A stretch of DNA of 64,000 nt from Methanosphaerula subterraneus (GTDB taxonomy: Archaea > Halobacteriota > Methanomicrobia > Methanomicrobiales > Methanospirillaceae): assembly GCF_052055875.1 (NCBI RefSeq), contig NZ_CP170508.1:372001-436000 (forward strand), written 5' to 3'. Numbering within the stretch: position 1 is the stretch's first letter; each line of letters opens with the position of its first letter. Shown here piece by piece: positions 27,343 through 35,740 of the stretch. The translations under genes and the position numbers were made by a program. The notes under the pieces are model-generated. The model had not been told where the DNA came from. It worked only from the letters and a program-made list of their open reading frames with translations, and searched no databases.

Positions 27343-28776
27343 TTAATCTTGCGGCATCCGATAGGTCTCTTTGGGGACTCTGATCTCAAAGCGTGCCCCT
27401 GCTCCAGGTATGCCGGCTTCTCTGATCGTGATCCCGGTCATATCCAGGATCTCCCTGATCAGAAAGAGGCCGTACCCGGTACTGGACCCATACCCCATCG
27501 AGAAGATCTTCTCCTTCAACTCTGCCGGCACCCCCTGTCCGTTGTCCTCGACGATCAGCAGCAGATCGTCCCCGGCAGGGGACCAGGAGACGCTGATCTC
27601 GGTGACTGTGATACCATGGCTGAGAGAATTCTCAAAGAGGTTGGAGAAGACCCGTTCGAGCAGTGCATCGGCATAGATCTCGATATCATTGAGATCGGTT
27701 TTGAGCGTCACGCCGTACCTGCGGAGACTGGTGCCGGCCCGCCAGACCACGTCCTGCAGCCGGTGCCAGTGCGGGGGGGTGGCTCCGATGTCCTGGTACT
27801 CGGCAGTGAACTGGATCTGCTTTTTGATGGCAGTCGAAGCTGCCTCGATCCTCGAGATGTACTCCGGACTATTCTTGGATGGCACCGCTCCGTCCAGGAT
27901 CTCCAGGTACCCGAGGATTACGGTCAGCTGGTTGAGGATGTCGTGCCGGGTGATGCTGTTGAGCAGGTTCAGCTTCCTGTTCGCCTGCCGGACGGTCTCC
28001 TCGGCCCGGGTCAGTTCCGTGACATCCTGGAACGAGAGCAGGAAGATCTCTGGCATCCCGGACATCGCCGGGACCGAGCGGGCGTTCAGCAGCATCACCC
28101 GCCGGCCGATCCCGGGGAAGGTATGTCTGAGCTCGAAGCCATCGGGGGAGCTGCCCGGTCCCTGTATCTGCTGGAGCAGGACGGGGAAGTCGGGGACCTT
28201 CCACTCGCCGGTCGCGAGATCGACGATCGATCGCCCTTCGGTCTGCCAGGGTTCCAGGTGGAAGAGGCGATAAAAGGACTGGTTGGCAGAGTGGATGATA
28301 TGCTCGCTGTCCAGAACCACCAGCGGTTCGTGGAGGGCGTCGACGATCTGGACGGCGTATTCACGCACCCCGGTGATCATCTGTTCGGCCCGTTCGTGCT
28401 CGATGCTGTATCGAATCGAACGGCTCAACTGCGGTTCGTCCATCTCATCCTTCATGACATAGGTCTGCGCCCCTCTCCGGAGAGCATGGATTGCGTTCTC
28501 CTCACCCTCCAGCCCGCTGACCACGATCACCGGGACATGTTCGGCCACGGCCCGGACCTTCGCCAGGGTATCGAGACCTGATGCATCAGGCAGGTTCAGG
28601 TCCAGCAGGATCGCGTCGAACCCCCGTGCCCGAAGGTTATTCAGGGCCTCGCTCAGTCGTCTGACATGCACGACCTCGTAGTGACCGTGATCTCCTTCTC
28701 CAAGCATCTCCCGAAACTGCTCGGTATCCGCAGGATTCTCCTCGACCAGCAGCACCCGGATCGGATCAGAATCCAT
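27343..28776 (-). CDS. histidine kinase: REC-PAS-kinase with SITRHDILNQL H-box
   Basis: A 477-residue soluble kinase. The receiver domain has D59 (LLDLNLPDASG), followed by a PAS-like sensor (about 140-255), the H-box SITRHDILNQLT with H278 and a HATPase domain (VEDNGQGVP, STGYGLFL). This H-box type is common in methanogen kinases and is shared with the kinase at 32607-34991. Start ATG at 28776 has GGAGGTG upstream; a GTG seven codons earlier is discarded. Its receiver and PAS are clearly related to those of the hybrid kinase downstream, so the two arose by duplication. Confidence 0.9.
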   Translation of the reverse strand: MDSDPIRVLLVEENPADTEQFREMLGEGDHGHYEVVHVRRLSEALNNLRARGFDAILLDLNLPDASGLDTLAKVRAVAEHVPVIVVSGLEGEENAIHALRRGAQTYVMKDEMDEPQLSRSIRYSIEHERAEQMITGVREYAVQIVDALHEPLVVLDSEHIIHSANQSFYRLFHLEPWQTEGRSIVDLATGEWKVPDFPVLLQQIQGPGSSPDGFELRHTFPGIGRRVMLLNARSVPAMSGMPEIFLLSFQDVTELTRAEETVRQANRKLNLLNSITRHDILNQLTVILGYLEILDGAVPSKNSPEYISRIEAASTAIKKQIQFTAEYQDIGATPPHWHRLQDVVWRAGTSLRRYGVTLKTDLNDIEIYADALLERVFSNLFENSLSHGITVTEISVSWSPAGDDLLLIVEDNGQGVPAELKEKIFSMGYGSSTGYGLFLIREILDMTGITIREAGIPGAGARFEIRVPKETYRMPQD

Positions 28777-29163
28777 CAATCCCACCTCCGGCTCCACTAC
28801 CGGGGGTTACGTGCCGGCAGAACCGGACTCCACTGTCAGGGGATCCGGAGTCCCATCCCTTCTCCATGGTGATGGCCTTCATCCAGTGGTACAATCCTGA
28901 ACCTGACCCGGTGGGAAGAACAACCTGAATGTCGAACACTTCGCTCTTCTAGAATCGCATCGTTTAAGAAGGCATCGGTGAGATTCGGCCTCTGTACCCG
29001 GCCGGCTGGATTCACCTCGCTCTTTCTCTCCTCCCCTCTCTGGTGTCCCCACATATCCATTGCGCGAGCACCACTGGGATTTCTCTTCATCCGTCCGGTT
29101 CTGCTTCGGCTGATGGGGAAGTACAGAAAGCATATAACATCTGGACCAGGTACCTTTCCTTCA
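28777..29163. other. intergenic region between divergent genes
   Basis: About 390 bases separate a minus-strand kinase from a plus-strand lipoprotein. A TATA-like CATATAAC near 29129 lies about 30 bases before the lipoprotein ATG. No other feature is recognised. Confidence 0.4.
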
Positions 29164-29799
29164 ATGGATCAGAGAATACTCATAGCAGGCATCGGGCTCG
29201 TCCTGATTGCAGCACTGCTCTGTGCCGGATGCACGACAACCCAGTCGACGCCGGTGAACCAGAGCGTCCCGTCATCGTCAGGTACAACGGTTCCGGCAAC
29301 GACGGTCGTGACCGGCACCCCGGTACCGGCAGCAGCGAATACGACAGTAGCGAATACAACGGCAGTGTATACAACGGCCATGCCCAACAGCACCGCGGCG
29401 GCAGTGACCCGGAACCAGACCGTCACCGCCACGGCGACAGCATACATCGAGCAGGACTCGACCTCCCTCTCACAGGGTTCTTCGGTATCGCAGGCCGGGG
29501 CCACGACCCTGGCCACCATACCCATGACCCAGTCTTCGACGGGCGTGCCGGCGGCCGGGACAACGATGACCCAGTCCGCTGTTGTGACCGCAGGAACGAC
29601 AGCCACGCAGTCCACGTCGTCGACGATCACCACGGCGGCCCCGGCGCAGACGTCGACCACCCAGTCCACGACCGCACCGGCATCGGGGATCACTACGGTG
29701 ACGACCGGTGTCCAGACCACGGTACCTGCAGTGCAGGCACCCCTCCAGACCCCGAAGGCCGACGCCACCCAGGTGCCCAAGCCGGCCCTTCCCGAGTGA
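29164..29799 (+). CDS. Thr/Ser-rich lipoprotein
   Basis: A 211-residue secreted protein. A hydrophobic N-terminus (GIGLVLIAALLCAGC) ends in a lipobox-like CAGC with C23 as the lipidation site. The rest is a low-complexity chain of Thr, Ser, Ala, Val and Pro with many TTVP- and NTT-like runs, including several N-x-T sequons. It is probably a glycosylated surface stalk with no enzymatic domain. The ATG at 29164 starts directly before the signal sequence; the frame open from 28978 has no secretory start. It is convergent with korB. Confidence 0.72.
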   Translation: MDQRILIAGIGLVLIAALLCAGCTTTQSTPVNQSVPSSSGTTVPATTVVTGTPVPAAANTTVANTTAVYTTAMPNSTAAAVTRNQTVTATATAYIEQDSTSLSQGSSVSQAGATTLATIPMTQSSTGVPAAGTTMTQSAVVTAGTTATQSTSSTITTAAPAQTSTTQSTTAPASGITTVTTGVQTTVPAVQAPLQTPKADATQVPKPALPE

Positions 29800-29811
29800 T
29801 CTGAAACAACC

Positions 29812-29817
29812 TTTTTT
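29812..29817 (+). terminator. T-run after the lipoprotein gene
   Basis: Six T residues 12 bases beyond the stop, ending at the 3' edge of the convergent korB gene. Confidence 0.4.
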
Positions 29818-30668
29818 CAGCGGTGCTGATCGAGGATCCTGCCGATCGCGGCGTTTGTATCGGTCGATGGAGCAGCGCTCTCCCTGACCCGGTCTTCAAA
29901 CCTGGGGAGGTCCTGGTCGAAGAAGATCCCGAGCGGAATCGGCGCCTCGCTGGTATAGTCCCACTCGTGGGCCTTCGCATATGCGTCCTCGAACCGGGAC
30001 GGATCGTGATCGGCGAGGTCGTAGGTGTGGGCGTTGTAACAGGCCGCCCTGTTGTAGAAGGTCGCACAGATCTGAAGTACATCGAGGGCAGCGAACCCGT
30101 GGTGCCGGACCGCCGCATCGATCAGGCCCTTCAGGTGCGGGAGCCGCCGGGTATACCCGCGTCCGACCCAGCCGGCCCCCGATGAGAGGAGCAGGGTGAG
30201 CGGGTTGATCGGGTGTTCGATCGTCCCGTGGGGCGTGGACTTGCCCGGGAACCCCTCCGGGGAGGTCGGGGTGTACTGGCCGGTCGTCAGTCCGTACACC
30301 CGGTTGTTATGGACGATCACCGTGATCCCGACGTTCCGCTTGGCTGCGAAGAGGAGGTGTTCGAGCCCTTCGCCATAGCAGTCCCCGTCACCCACGCAGC
30401 AGATCACCGTCAGGTCGGGGTTGGCCACCTTGATCCCGGTGGCCACCGGCACTGTTCTCCCGTGGAGGGAGTAGAAACTGTTCACCCCCAGGTAGTCGGC
30501 CATCTTGGCATGGCAGCCGATCCCGGTCACCAGTACAATTCTTTCAGCAGGGGTCCCGTCGTTGATCAGACCCGCGATCACCTCCTTGAGGATGTGCTGG
30601 ATGGCAAAGTTCCCGCACCCCGGGCACCAGGTGTTCTGGGTAGGGGTGATCAGGTCGCCGGTCGCCAT
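29817..30668 (-). CDS. korB: 2-oxoacid:ferredoxin oxidoreductase, beta (TPP) subunit
   Basis: A 283-residue thiamine-diphosphate subunit of a 2-oxoacid:ferredoxin oxidoreductase. Cysteines at C15 and C18 (WCPGCG) and C52 (GIGCHAK) are cluster-type ligands, and GDGDCYGEG (93-101) with NNRVYG (121-126) forms the Mg-TPP site. It works with the following upstream gene product to turn a 2-oxoacid and CoA into acyl-CoA, CO2 and reduced ferredoxin, or to run the reaction in reverse for assimilation. 2-Oxoglutarate is the likeliest substrate given the two-gene arrangement, but pyruvate or another 2-oxoacid is not excluded. It begins one base after the alpha subunit stop. Confidence 0.92.
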   Translation of the reverse strand: MATGDLITPTQNTWCPGCGNFAIQHILKEVIAGLINDGTPAERIVLVTGIGCHAKMADYLGVNSFYSLHGRTVPVATGIKVANPDLTVICCVGDGDCYGEGLEHLLFAAKRNVGITVIVHNNRVYGLTTGQYTPTSPEGFPGKSTPHGTIEHPINPLTLLLSSGAGWVGRGYTRRLPHLKGLIDAAVRHHGFAALDVLQICATFYNRAACYNAHTYDLADHDPSRFEDAYAKAHEWDYTSEAPIPLGIFFDQDLPRFEDRVRESAAPSTDTNAAIGRILDQHR

Positions 30669-30669
30669 T

Positions 30670-32325
30670 TCAGATCACCTCCGACAGGGCGGTTTTCATC
30701 TCGTCGATCGACCACGGTCTGCCGTCATACCGGCGGATATGGCCGTCCGGTGCGAAACCGTGGAGGGTCAGCAGCTGTTCGAGCTGGCCGGTCGCATTCT
30801 GCTCGATGCAGATCCGCCTGGTCGCTCCGTCCAGGGCTGCCGTGATCTCCTGCAGGGGGAACGGCCAGAGGACCACCGGCTGGATCACCCGGCATCCGAG
30901 CGTCTCGGCCGCCTCCCTGACCGCCCGGGTGGAGGATCCCCAGGTGACCAGAGCGGTGCTGGCCGCCGGGTCTCCGTAGACCCTGACCGTTGGATAGATG
31001 CCGAGCCCTTCCCTGATCGCACCCTCCTTCCTGAGCCGTTTCTGCTGCATCGTCACCGTGACCTGCGGGTCTTCGGTGGTGATGCCGGCCTCGTCATGCT
31101 CGTAGGAGTTCACCTTGATCACATCTCCCTTCGCCGGCACCACCCTGAGAGGCGATACCCCGCTCTCGGTCACTGCATAGCGCAGGTACGGCCCGTCACC
31201 GGTTTCCGGTGTCGACACCGGGGCGGCGACCAGTGCCTCCGGTTCAATCGTAACGCTGAACAGCCCTTCGCTCAGGTTCTTATCGCTGAGCAGAAAGACC
31301 GGCACCTGGTACTCCCAGGCCAGCGAGACTGCCCGGGCCGACCAGAGGTAGGCCTCGTCGGCGTCGGCCGGGGCGATGATCACCCGGACGAACTCGCCCT
31401 GCCCTGCATTTAAGACGAAGAGCAGATCGGTCTGGGAGGAGTATGTCGGCAGCCCGGTCGACGGCCCCGGCCGCTGCGAGACGACAAGCACGATCGGCAG
31501 TTCCGCCATCCCGGCCATCGAGAGCCCCTCGGTCATCAGGCAGAAGCCGCCGCCCGCGGTGCCGACGGCGGTCTTCGACCCGGCATAGGCCGCCCCGAGC
31601 GCCATCAGCATCACGGCGATCTCGTTCTCCGGATGGATCACGGTCAGCCGGTACTCCAGTGCGACCTCTGCAAGAAAATGGAGGATGCTCGAGGAGGGTG
31701 TCATCGGGTACGAGATGTAGGTCTCGAGCCCGCCCCGAACGAGGCCGGTCCCGATCGCCTCGTTTCCGGTCATCACCGGCAGCACCGGCCTGTCCAGGGC
31801 CAGGACCTGACGCACCGGGCCGTCGCCGGCCGCGTCGTACCCCCTCCTGGCCACCTGCAGGTTGATCGCGGCGGCTTTGGGGATGTCATGGGTGAAGACC
31901 TCGGCGACCACCTCCCAGCTGATCCCGGCCGCCCTGCAGAACGCCCCGATGATCCCTGAGTTCCGGGTGATCTCAGGCGCCTGCTCCTCCTTCAGGATCG
32001 TGGAGAGCGGGACTCCGATGCCGGTGCCGGTGGTGGTCGTGCTGTCGTAGATCACGACCGTCCCTTCCCTGACCCGGTGTTCGTGGATCTTCTGCGTCTC
32101 CTGGTTCATGCAGAGCAGAAAGTCGACGGCATCCCGATGGGTCCCCCGCTGTTCTTCGGTCGCCCTGACGATAGCAAAGTTATGGCCGCCCCTGATCAGG
32201 GACGGGTAGTCATAGTACATATAGATCCGGTATCCGAGATGCCCGAGAAGATGGGCCAGGATCATGCTGGCCTTGTTGATCCCCTCGCCTGCCCTGCCAC
32301 CGATCAGGACAGAGACCTCATTCAT
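30670..32325 (-). CDS. korA: 2-oxoacid:ferredoxin oxidoreductase, fused gamma-alpha subunit
   Basis: A 551-residue fusion. Residues 1-185 are the gamma domain (GGRAGEGINKASMIL, YDYPSLIRGGHNF). From about 195 comes the alpha, pyrimidine-binding domain (GNEAIGTGLVRGG, YPMTPSSSILHFL, HPENEIAVM with the conserved Glu), and then a transketolase C-terminal-like domain. Together with korB it makes an (alpha-gamma)2 beta2-type complex supplying or consuming 2-oxoacids in the incomplete TCA pathway of methanogens. A short leader separates the TATA box from the ATG at 32325, and the 42-bp repeat array lies immediately upstream. Confidence 0.92.
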   Translation of the reverse strand: MNEVSVLIGGRAGEGINKASMILAHLLGHLGYRIYMYYDYPSLIRGGHNFAIVRATEEQRGTHRDAVDFLLCMNQETQKIHEHRVREGTVVIYDSTTTTGTGIGVPLSTILKEEQAPEITRNSGIIGAFCRAAGISWEVVAEVFTHDIPKAAAINLQVARRGYDAAGDGPVRQVLALDRPVLPVMTGNEAIGTGLVRGGLETYISYPMTPSSSILHFLAEVALEYRLTVIHPENEIAVMLMALGAAYAGSKTAVGTAGGGFCLMTEGLSMAGMAELPIVLVVSQRPGPSTGLPTYSSQTDLLFVLNAGQGEFVRVIIAPADADEAYLWSARAVSLAWEYQVPVFLLSDKNLSEGLFSVTIEPEALVAAPVSTPETGDGPYLRYAVTESGVSPLRVVPAKGDVIKVNSYEHDEAGITTEDPQVTVTMQQKRLRKEGAIREGLGIYPTVRVYGDPAASTALVTWGSSTRAVREAAETLGCRVIQPVVLWPFPLQEITAALDGATRRICIEQNATGQLEQLLTLHGFAPDGHIRRYDGRPWSIDEMKTALSEVI

Positions 32326-32360
32326 GTCGATCCCTCATGCTACCCACATAGAGAGCGGAT

Positions 32361-32369
32361 GGTATATAA
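32361..32369 (-). promoter_or_regulatory. TATA box of the korAB operon
   Basis: GGTATATAA read on the + strand (minus-strand TTATATACC) lies 36-44 bases before the korA ATG, leaving a leader of about ten bases. The purine-rich BRE position falls inside the first 42-bp repeat unit. Confidence 0.6.
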
Positions 32370-32372
32370 TCT

Positions 32373-32582
32373 TCGAAGAATCCTGATGGATTCTTCTCAT
32401 GTCTTTGCGACATTTCGCAGAATCCTGACGAATTCTTCTCGAGTCTTTAGGACTCTTCTCAGAAACCCGAGAGATGCTTTTCACGTCTTTAAGACACATC
32501 GAAGAATCCTGACGGATTCTTCTCAAGTCCTGGGGACACATCGAAGAATCCTGACGGATTCTTCTCAAGTCTTTGAAGAAGA
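32373..32582. repeat. five-unit 42-bp palindromic tandem repeat
   Basis: Five units start at 32373, 32415, 32457, 32499 and 32541 with an exact 42-base period and no indels. The core of each is a hairpin, GAAGAATCC-TGAC-GGATTCTTC, followed by TCAAGTCTTTGAAGACACA or a variant. Units 4 and 5 are nearly identical; unit 3 has lost the palindrome by substitution. The period is a multiple of three, so open frames run through it on both strands; the minus-strand frame repeats DLRRIRQDSSMCPQ. It lies between a kinase gene and the kor promoter. It may be a regulatory array, or a short repetitive coding relic. Confidence 0.9.
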
Positions 32583-32606
32583 GGTGCCTGTTGGGTACCG
32601 GGTATA

Positions 32607-34991
32607 TCAGGCACACCTGAACCGGTCGGCAGGGACTCTGATCTCAAACCGGGCCCCTGCCCCGGGTGTGCCGGTCTCACTGATGGAGAGGCCGGTGATC
32701 GAAAGGATCTCGGCGATCAAAAAAAGCCCGTAACCGGTGTTTTTTCCATACCCTGCCGTGAATATCCTCTCTTTTTCCGATGATGGGATGCCTGGACCAT
32801 TATCGGTGCAGACCACCGCCCAGTCGGCGTTCTGTTCTTCGATGGAGAACCGGATGCTGTCCAGTCCGGTCGCATACCGTTTTGCGTTCTCCATCAGGTT
32901 GAAGAAGACCTTCTCCAGGAGCGGGTCGGCATATACCATGCCGGCGTCCACCTCGATCGAGAGGGTGATCCCCTGCAGGTCCAGCGTCTCGGCGGCCCTC
33001 CTGATCGTTGTTCCCAGGTCCTGCCACTGGGGGGAACCGAGCCCGATCTCCTGGTAGTCCCCGGTGAAGGTGATCTGGTGATGGATCCTCTCGGCGGCTT
33101 CCATCACCTTACTCATCAGGTCTCTCCGTGCCTGGTCATCGGGCGCCTCGTCTGCCAGATCGATGAATCCGCGGAGTGAAGTCAACTGGTTCAGCACGTC
33201 ATGCCGGGTCACCGAACTGAGCAGGTTCAGCTTCTTGTTGGCCATCCGTATCGCTTCATCACCCTTTTTGCGTTCGGTGATGTCGCGTCCGAGACCGATG
33301 AACGAGGTTGGGAAACCGTTCCGGTCCTGGAGAAGCGAGAAGGTGAACTCGGAAGGGATGGTCGTCCCATCTGTTTTCTGGAACAGGTACTCGGTGATCG
33401 GGAAGGCCCCGTCGGCGAGGGTCTGGTTCAGGTTCTTCCTGACCCGCTCCCGGTCGGCTGGTGCGAATAACTGCAGGACATCGCCACCAGTCATCGCCTC
33501 TTCTGATGAAGACCCGCTCATCTCAACCGACATTTTGTTGACTGTGATCAACCGGCCGTCGAGATCGTGCAGAAGCATCGCCTCCGGCAGAAACTCGATC
33601 AGGCTCCGGAGCTGCTCCCGGCTCTCCTTCAGATCGGCCTCGGCCTTCATCCGTTCTGCGATCATCCGGGACTGCTGAAGATTCTTCAGGGCCAGGGCAG
33701 AGATCTGCCGTGCTATCAGAAAGAGGGCCTTTGCGATCTTTTCGAACTGTTCGCGTGGCATCTGGGGGACGCCGGCCAGCCCCTCTGCACAATCGGCCCG
33801 GTCAGCCCCGATCCGATCCGCATACTCCAGCAACGTCTCTTTATCGTCCCCCTCGATCAGCACCTGCCCGATCTGCCAGGTGGCGATCTGCCGGTCGCCG
33901 GCAGAGATGGGAGCCCCGCTGTCGGGGAGAGCGATCGACGGGATACCGGTGGAGGCCCCATTCTGCGCTCCCGGGATCACCTCGGCACAGAGTCGACGGA
34001 AGTTGCTCGGCCTGGTGATGGGGGTTCCCTCCGGCGTGACGATCACCGAAGCGACCCCGGTCGCATCGGAGAAGGCGTCCTGGATCTGCTGGATCTCATC
34101 GATATCGAAGAGATCGGTGAACTCGAGCCTCGTGGTGTCCCCGACCGGCTCTGTCAGGGTCTGCACCCGCTGCTGGAGGGCATCCATCTGGAGCTCCTGT
34201 TCGGTCACGTCCCTGATGCTCTCAATCGCTCCGATCACCTCCCCTTCGTTGTTGCAGAGCGGGGTGGCCTTGGCCCAGAGGACAGTCGGCTTCCCCTTCA
34301 ACGAGACGTAGGTCCGCTCGGCGATCAGCGCCTGACCGTCATGCCGGGCATTCGAGTAATTCCTCTCGTCCAGCTCCTCAGGGGTGGCGTTCAGCAGGCC
34401 GATCAAACCGGGCTGGGGAGACCCGTAGAACGGGACGGCATAGGCATAGTCGCCTCTGCCGATGATATCGGGGGCGTTCACCCCGGTCATCGCTTCGATC
34501 GCCCTGTTCCATGCGATGACGATCCCTTCACAGTTGATGGCGAAGGTGGGGTCTGGCAGGAAGTTTACGATCTCTGCGAGCCGTAGATTTGAGAGGCGCG
34601 TCTCTTCTTCAGCCCGTTTTCTCTGTACTGCCTGTTCTATCAGGCTTTCGAGGACTGCGAACTGGGACCGCGGCTCCCCCCCTTTCTGCAGGTAATACGT
34701 CGCCCCATAGGTGAGCGCCTCGACAGCCACCACCTCCCGCCCTTTTCCGGTGAAGATGATGAACGGGATGTCGATCCCCCTGGACTTGAGCGCCTTGAGC
34801 AGTTCTATTCCGTTCATTCCTGGCATCTCGTAGTCAGAAATGATCACATCATAGTTCTTGGAATCAAACTTTTCGAGGGCTTCTGCTCCTGATGCGGTGG
34901 TCTCTACGCTGAACGCTCCGGTTCGTTCCAGGAACAGGCGGGTTATATCCAGAATTGCTGGTTCGTCATCGATCAGCAGCACAGTGATCAT
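32607..34991 (-). CDS. histidine kinase: REC-PAS-PocR-PAS-kinase
   Basis: A 794-residue soluble kinase. A receiver domain (D53 in IISDYEMPGMNG) is followed by a PAS (about 140-280) and a PocR-type sensor (about 290-445: TDLFDIDEIQQIQDAF, SNFRRLC, ending near LALKNL). A second PAS (about 465-580), the H-box SSVTRHDVLNQL and the HATPase (TDNGPGIP, NTGYGLFL) complete it. PocR domains bind small hydrocarbon derivatives such as 1,3-propanediol and occur in methanogen kinases. The start is the ATG with CAT at 34989-34991. A 42-bp repeat array lies between its end and the kor operon. The cognate output gene is not obvious. Confidence 0.9.
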   Translation of the reverse strand: MITVLLIDDEPAILDITRLFLERTGAFSVETTASGAEALEKFDSKNYDVIISDYEMPGMNGIELLKALKSRGIDIPFIIFTGKGREVVAVEALTYGATYYLQKGGEPRSQFAVLESLIEQAVQRKRAEEETRLSNLRLAEIVNFLPDPTFAINCEGIVIAWNRAIEAMTGVNAPDIIGRGDYAYAVPFYGSPQPGLIGLLNATPEELDERNYSNARHDGQALIAERTYVSLKGKPTVLWAKATPLCNNEGEVIGAIESIRDVTEQELQMDALQQRVQTLTEPVGDTTRLEFTDLFDIDEIQQIQDAFSDATGVASVIVTPEGTPITRPSNFRRLCAEVIPGAQNGASTGIPSIALPDSGAPISAGDRQIATWQIGQVLIEGDDKETLLEYADRIGADRADCAEGLAGVPQMPREQFEKIAKALFLIARQISALALKNLQQSRMIAERMKAEADLKESREQLRSLIEFLPEAMLLHDLDGRLITVNKMSVEMSGSSSEEAMTGGDVLQLFAPADRERVRKNLNQTLADGAFPITEYLFQKTDGTTIPSEFTFSLLQDRNGFPTSFIGLGRDITERKKGDEAIRMANKKLNLLSSVTRHDVLNQLTSLRGFIDLADEAPDDQARRDLMSKVMEAAERIHHQITFTGDYQEIGLGSPQWQDLGTTIRRAAETLDLQGITLSIEVDAGMVYADPLLEKVFFNLMENAKRYATGLDSIRFSIEEQNADWAVVCTDNGPGIPSSEKERIFTAGYGKNTGYGLFLIAEILSITGLSISETGTPGAGARFEIRVPADRFRCA

Positions 34992-35276
34992 GGTACACTC
35001 TTCAACACCACACAGGCCATGTAGTCTTTGAAGTACTTCATTCAGTTATATTGAAAAACATATCTATTCTGATCTGCGTGTGTGAATCCTTTCAGGGAGT
35101 ACAGAATTGTCCTGAATCTGCCAGAATGCACCGCTTATTCGAGGAATTGCCTCATCTCCATAACCGCCCATAAGAAAAATATATATTGTATAAGTGACAT
35201 TTGTGTTGTTTGGCAGAATACAGTAGTATTTACTGTACCGCGTCCAATAATAATCTATGATCTGGAGTGATATCTG

Positions 35277-35570
35277 ATGCAGAAGACGATCTATGGAAAG
35301 GTGTATGATACAGAACAATCAGTTCTCCTGGCCCGGGGAACATTCATCGATGGCCACACCAGTGACGGGCGGATAAGAAAGGGAACGAAAGAGCTGTACC
35401 GCTCGGACAAAGGCCAGTTCTTCCTCAGTCATACCACCCAGTGGGAGAGTAAGCGGAATTATATCGAGTCGGTCAGCATCGATGGAGCTAAAAAACTCTA
35501 CGCCACACTCCCAGAACATACCGTCCCCTTCACCGAAGCCTTTGCAGAGCAGCAGGCTCCGCTCCCCTGA
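35277..35570 (+). CDS. small conserved-looking protein of unknown function
   Basis: A 97-residue hydrophilic protein. The pattern is GKVYDTEQSVLLARG, then KGTKELYRSDKGQFFLSH, which reads like the small single-domain beta proteins found in plasmid and phage genes that begin with GK.YDTE. The start has GGAG nine bases upstream. It stands alone, divergent from the kinase gene at 34991. Function unknown; nothing about a substrate can be said. Confidence 0.6.
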   Translation: MQKTIYGKVYDTEQSVLLARGTFIDGHTSDGRIRKGTKELYRSDKGQFFLSHTTQWESKRNYIESVSIDGAKKLYATLPEHTVPFTEAFAEQQAPLP

Positions 35571-35740
35571 TCAGCACATTCACGGGTCAGGTTCACTGAC
35601 CGAATCGATGAACTCTTCCCGGTCCAATCTTATGCAATTTGGACCTGTCCTCTTTCTTCTTCATCCCCTCGGGCAGTAGCGGATGCCGTGGACGTCAACT
35701 GGAAAAAAAGAGGAAGGTCGGCCAGGTCAGGATTTTTCTC

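Noticed and set aside
32373..32582. CRISPR array
   Set aside because: The units are contiguous with no unique spacers, the repeat itself is palindromic, and no cas genes are near. The Cas4-like domain at 15928-19740 is fused to a helicase and unrelated.
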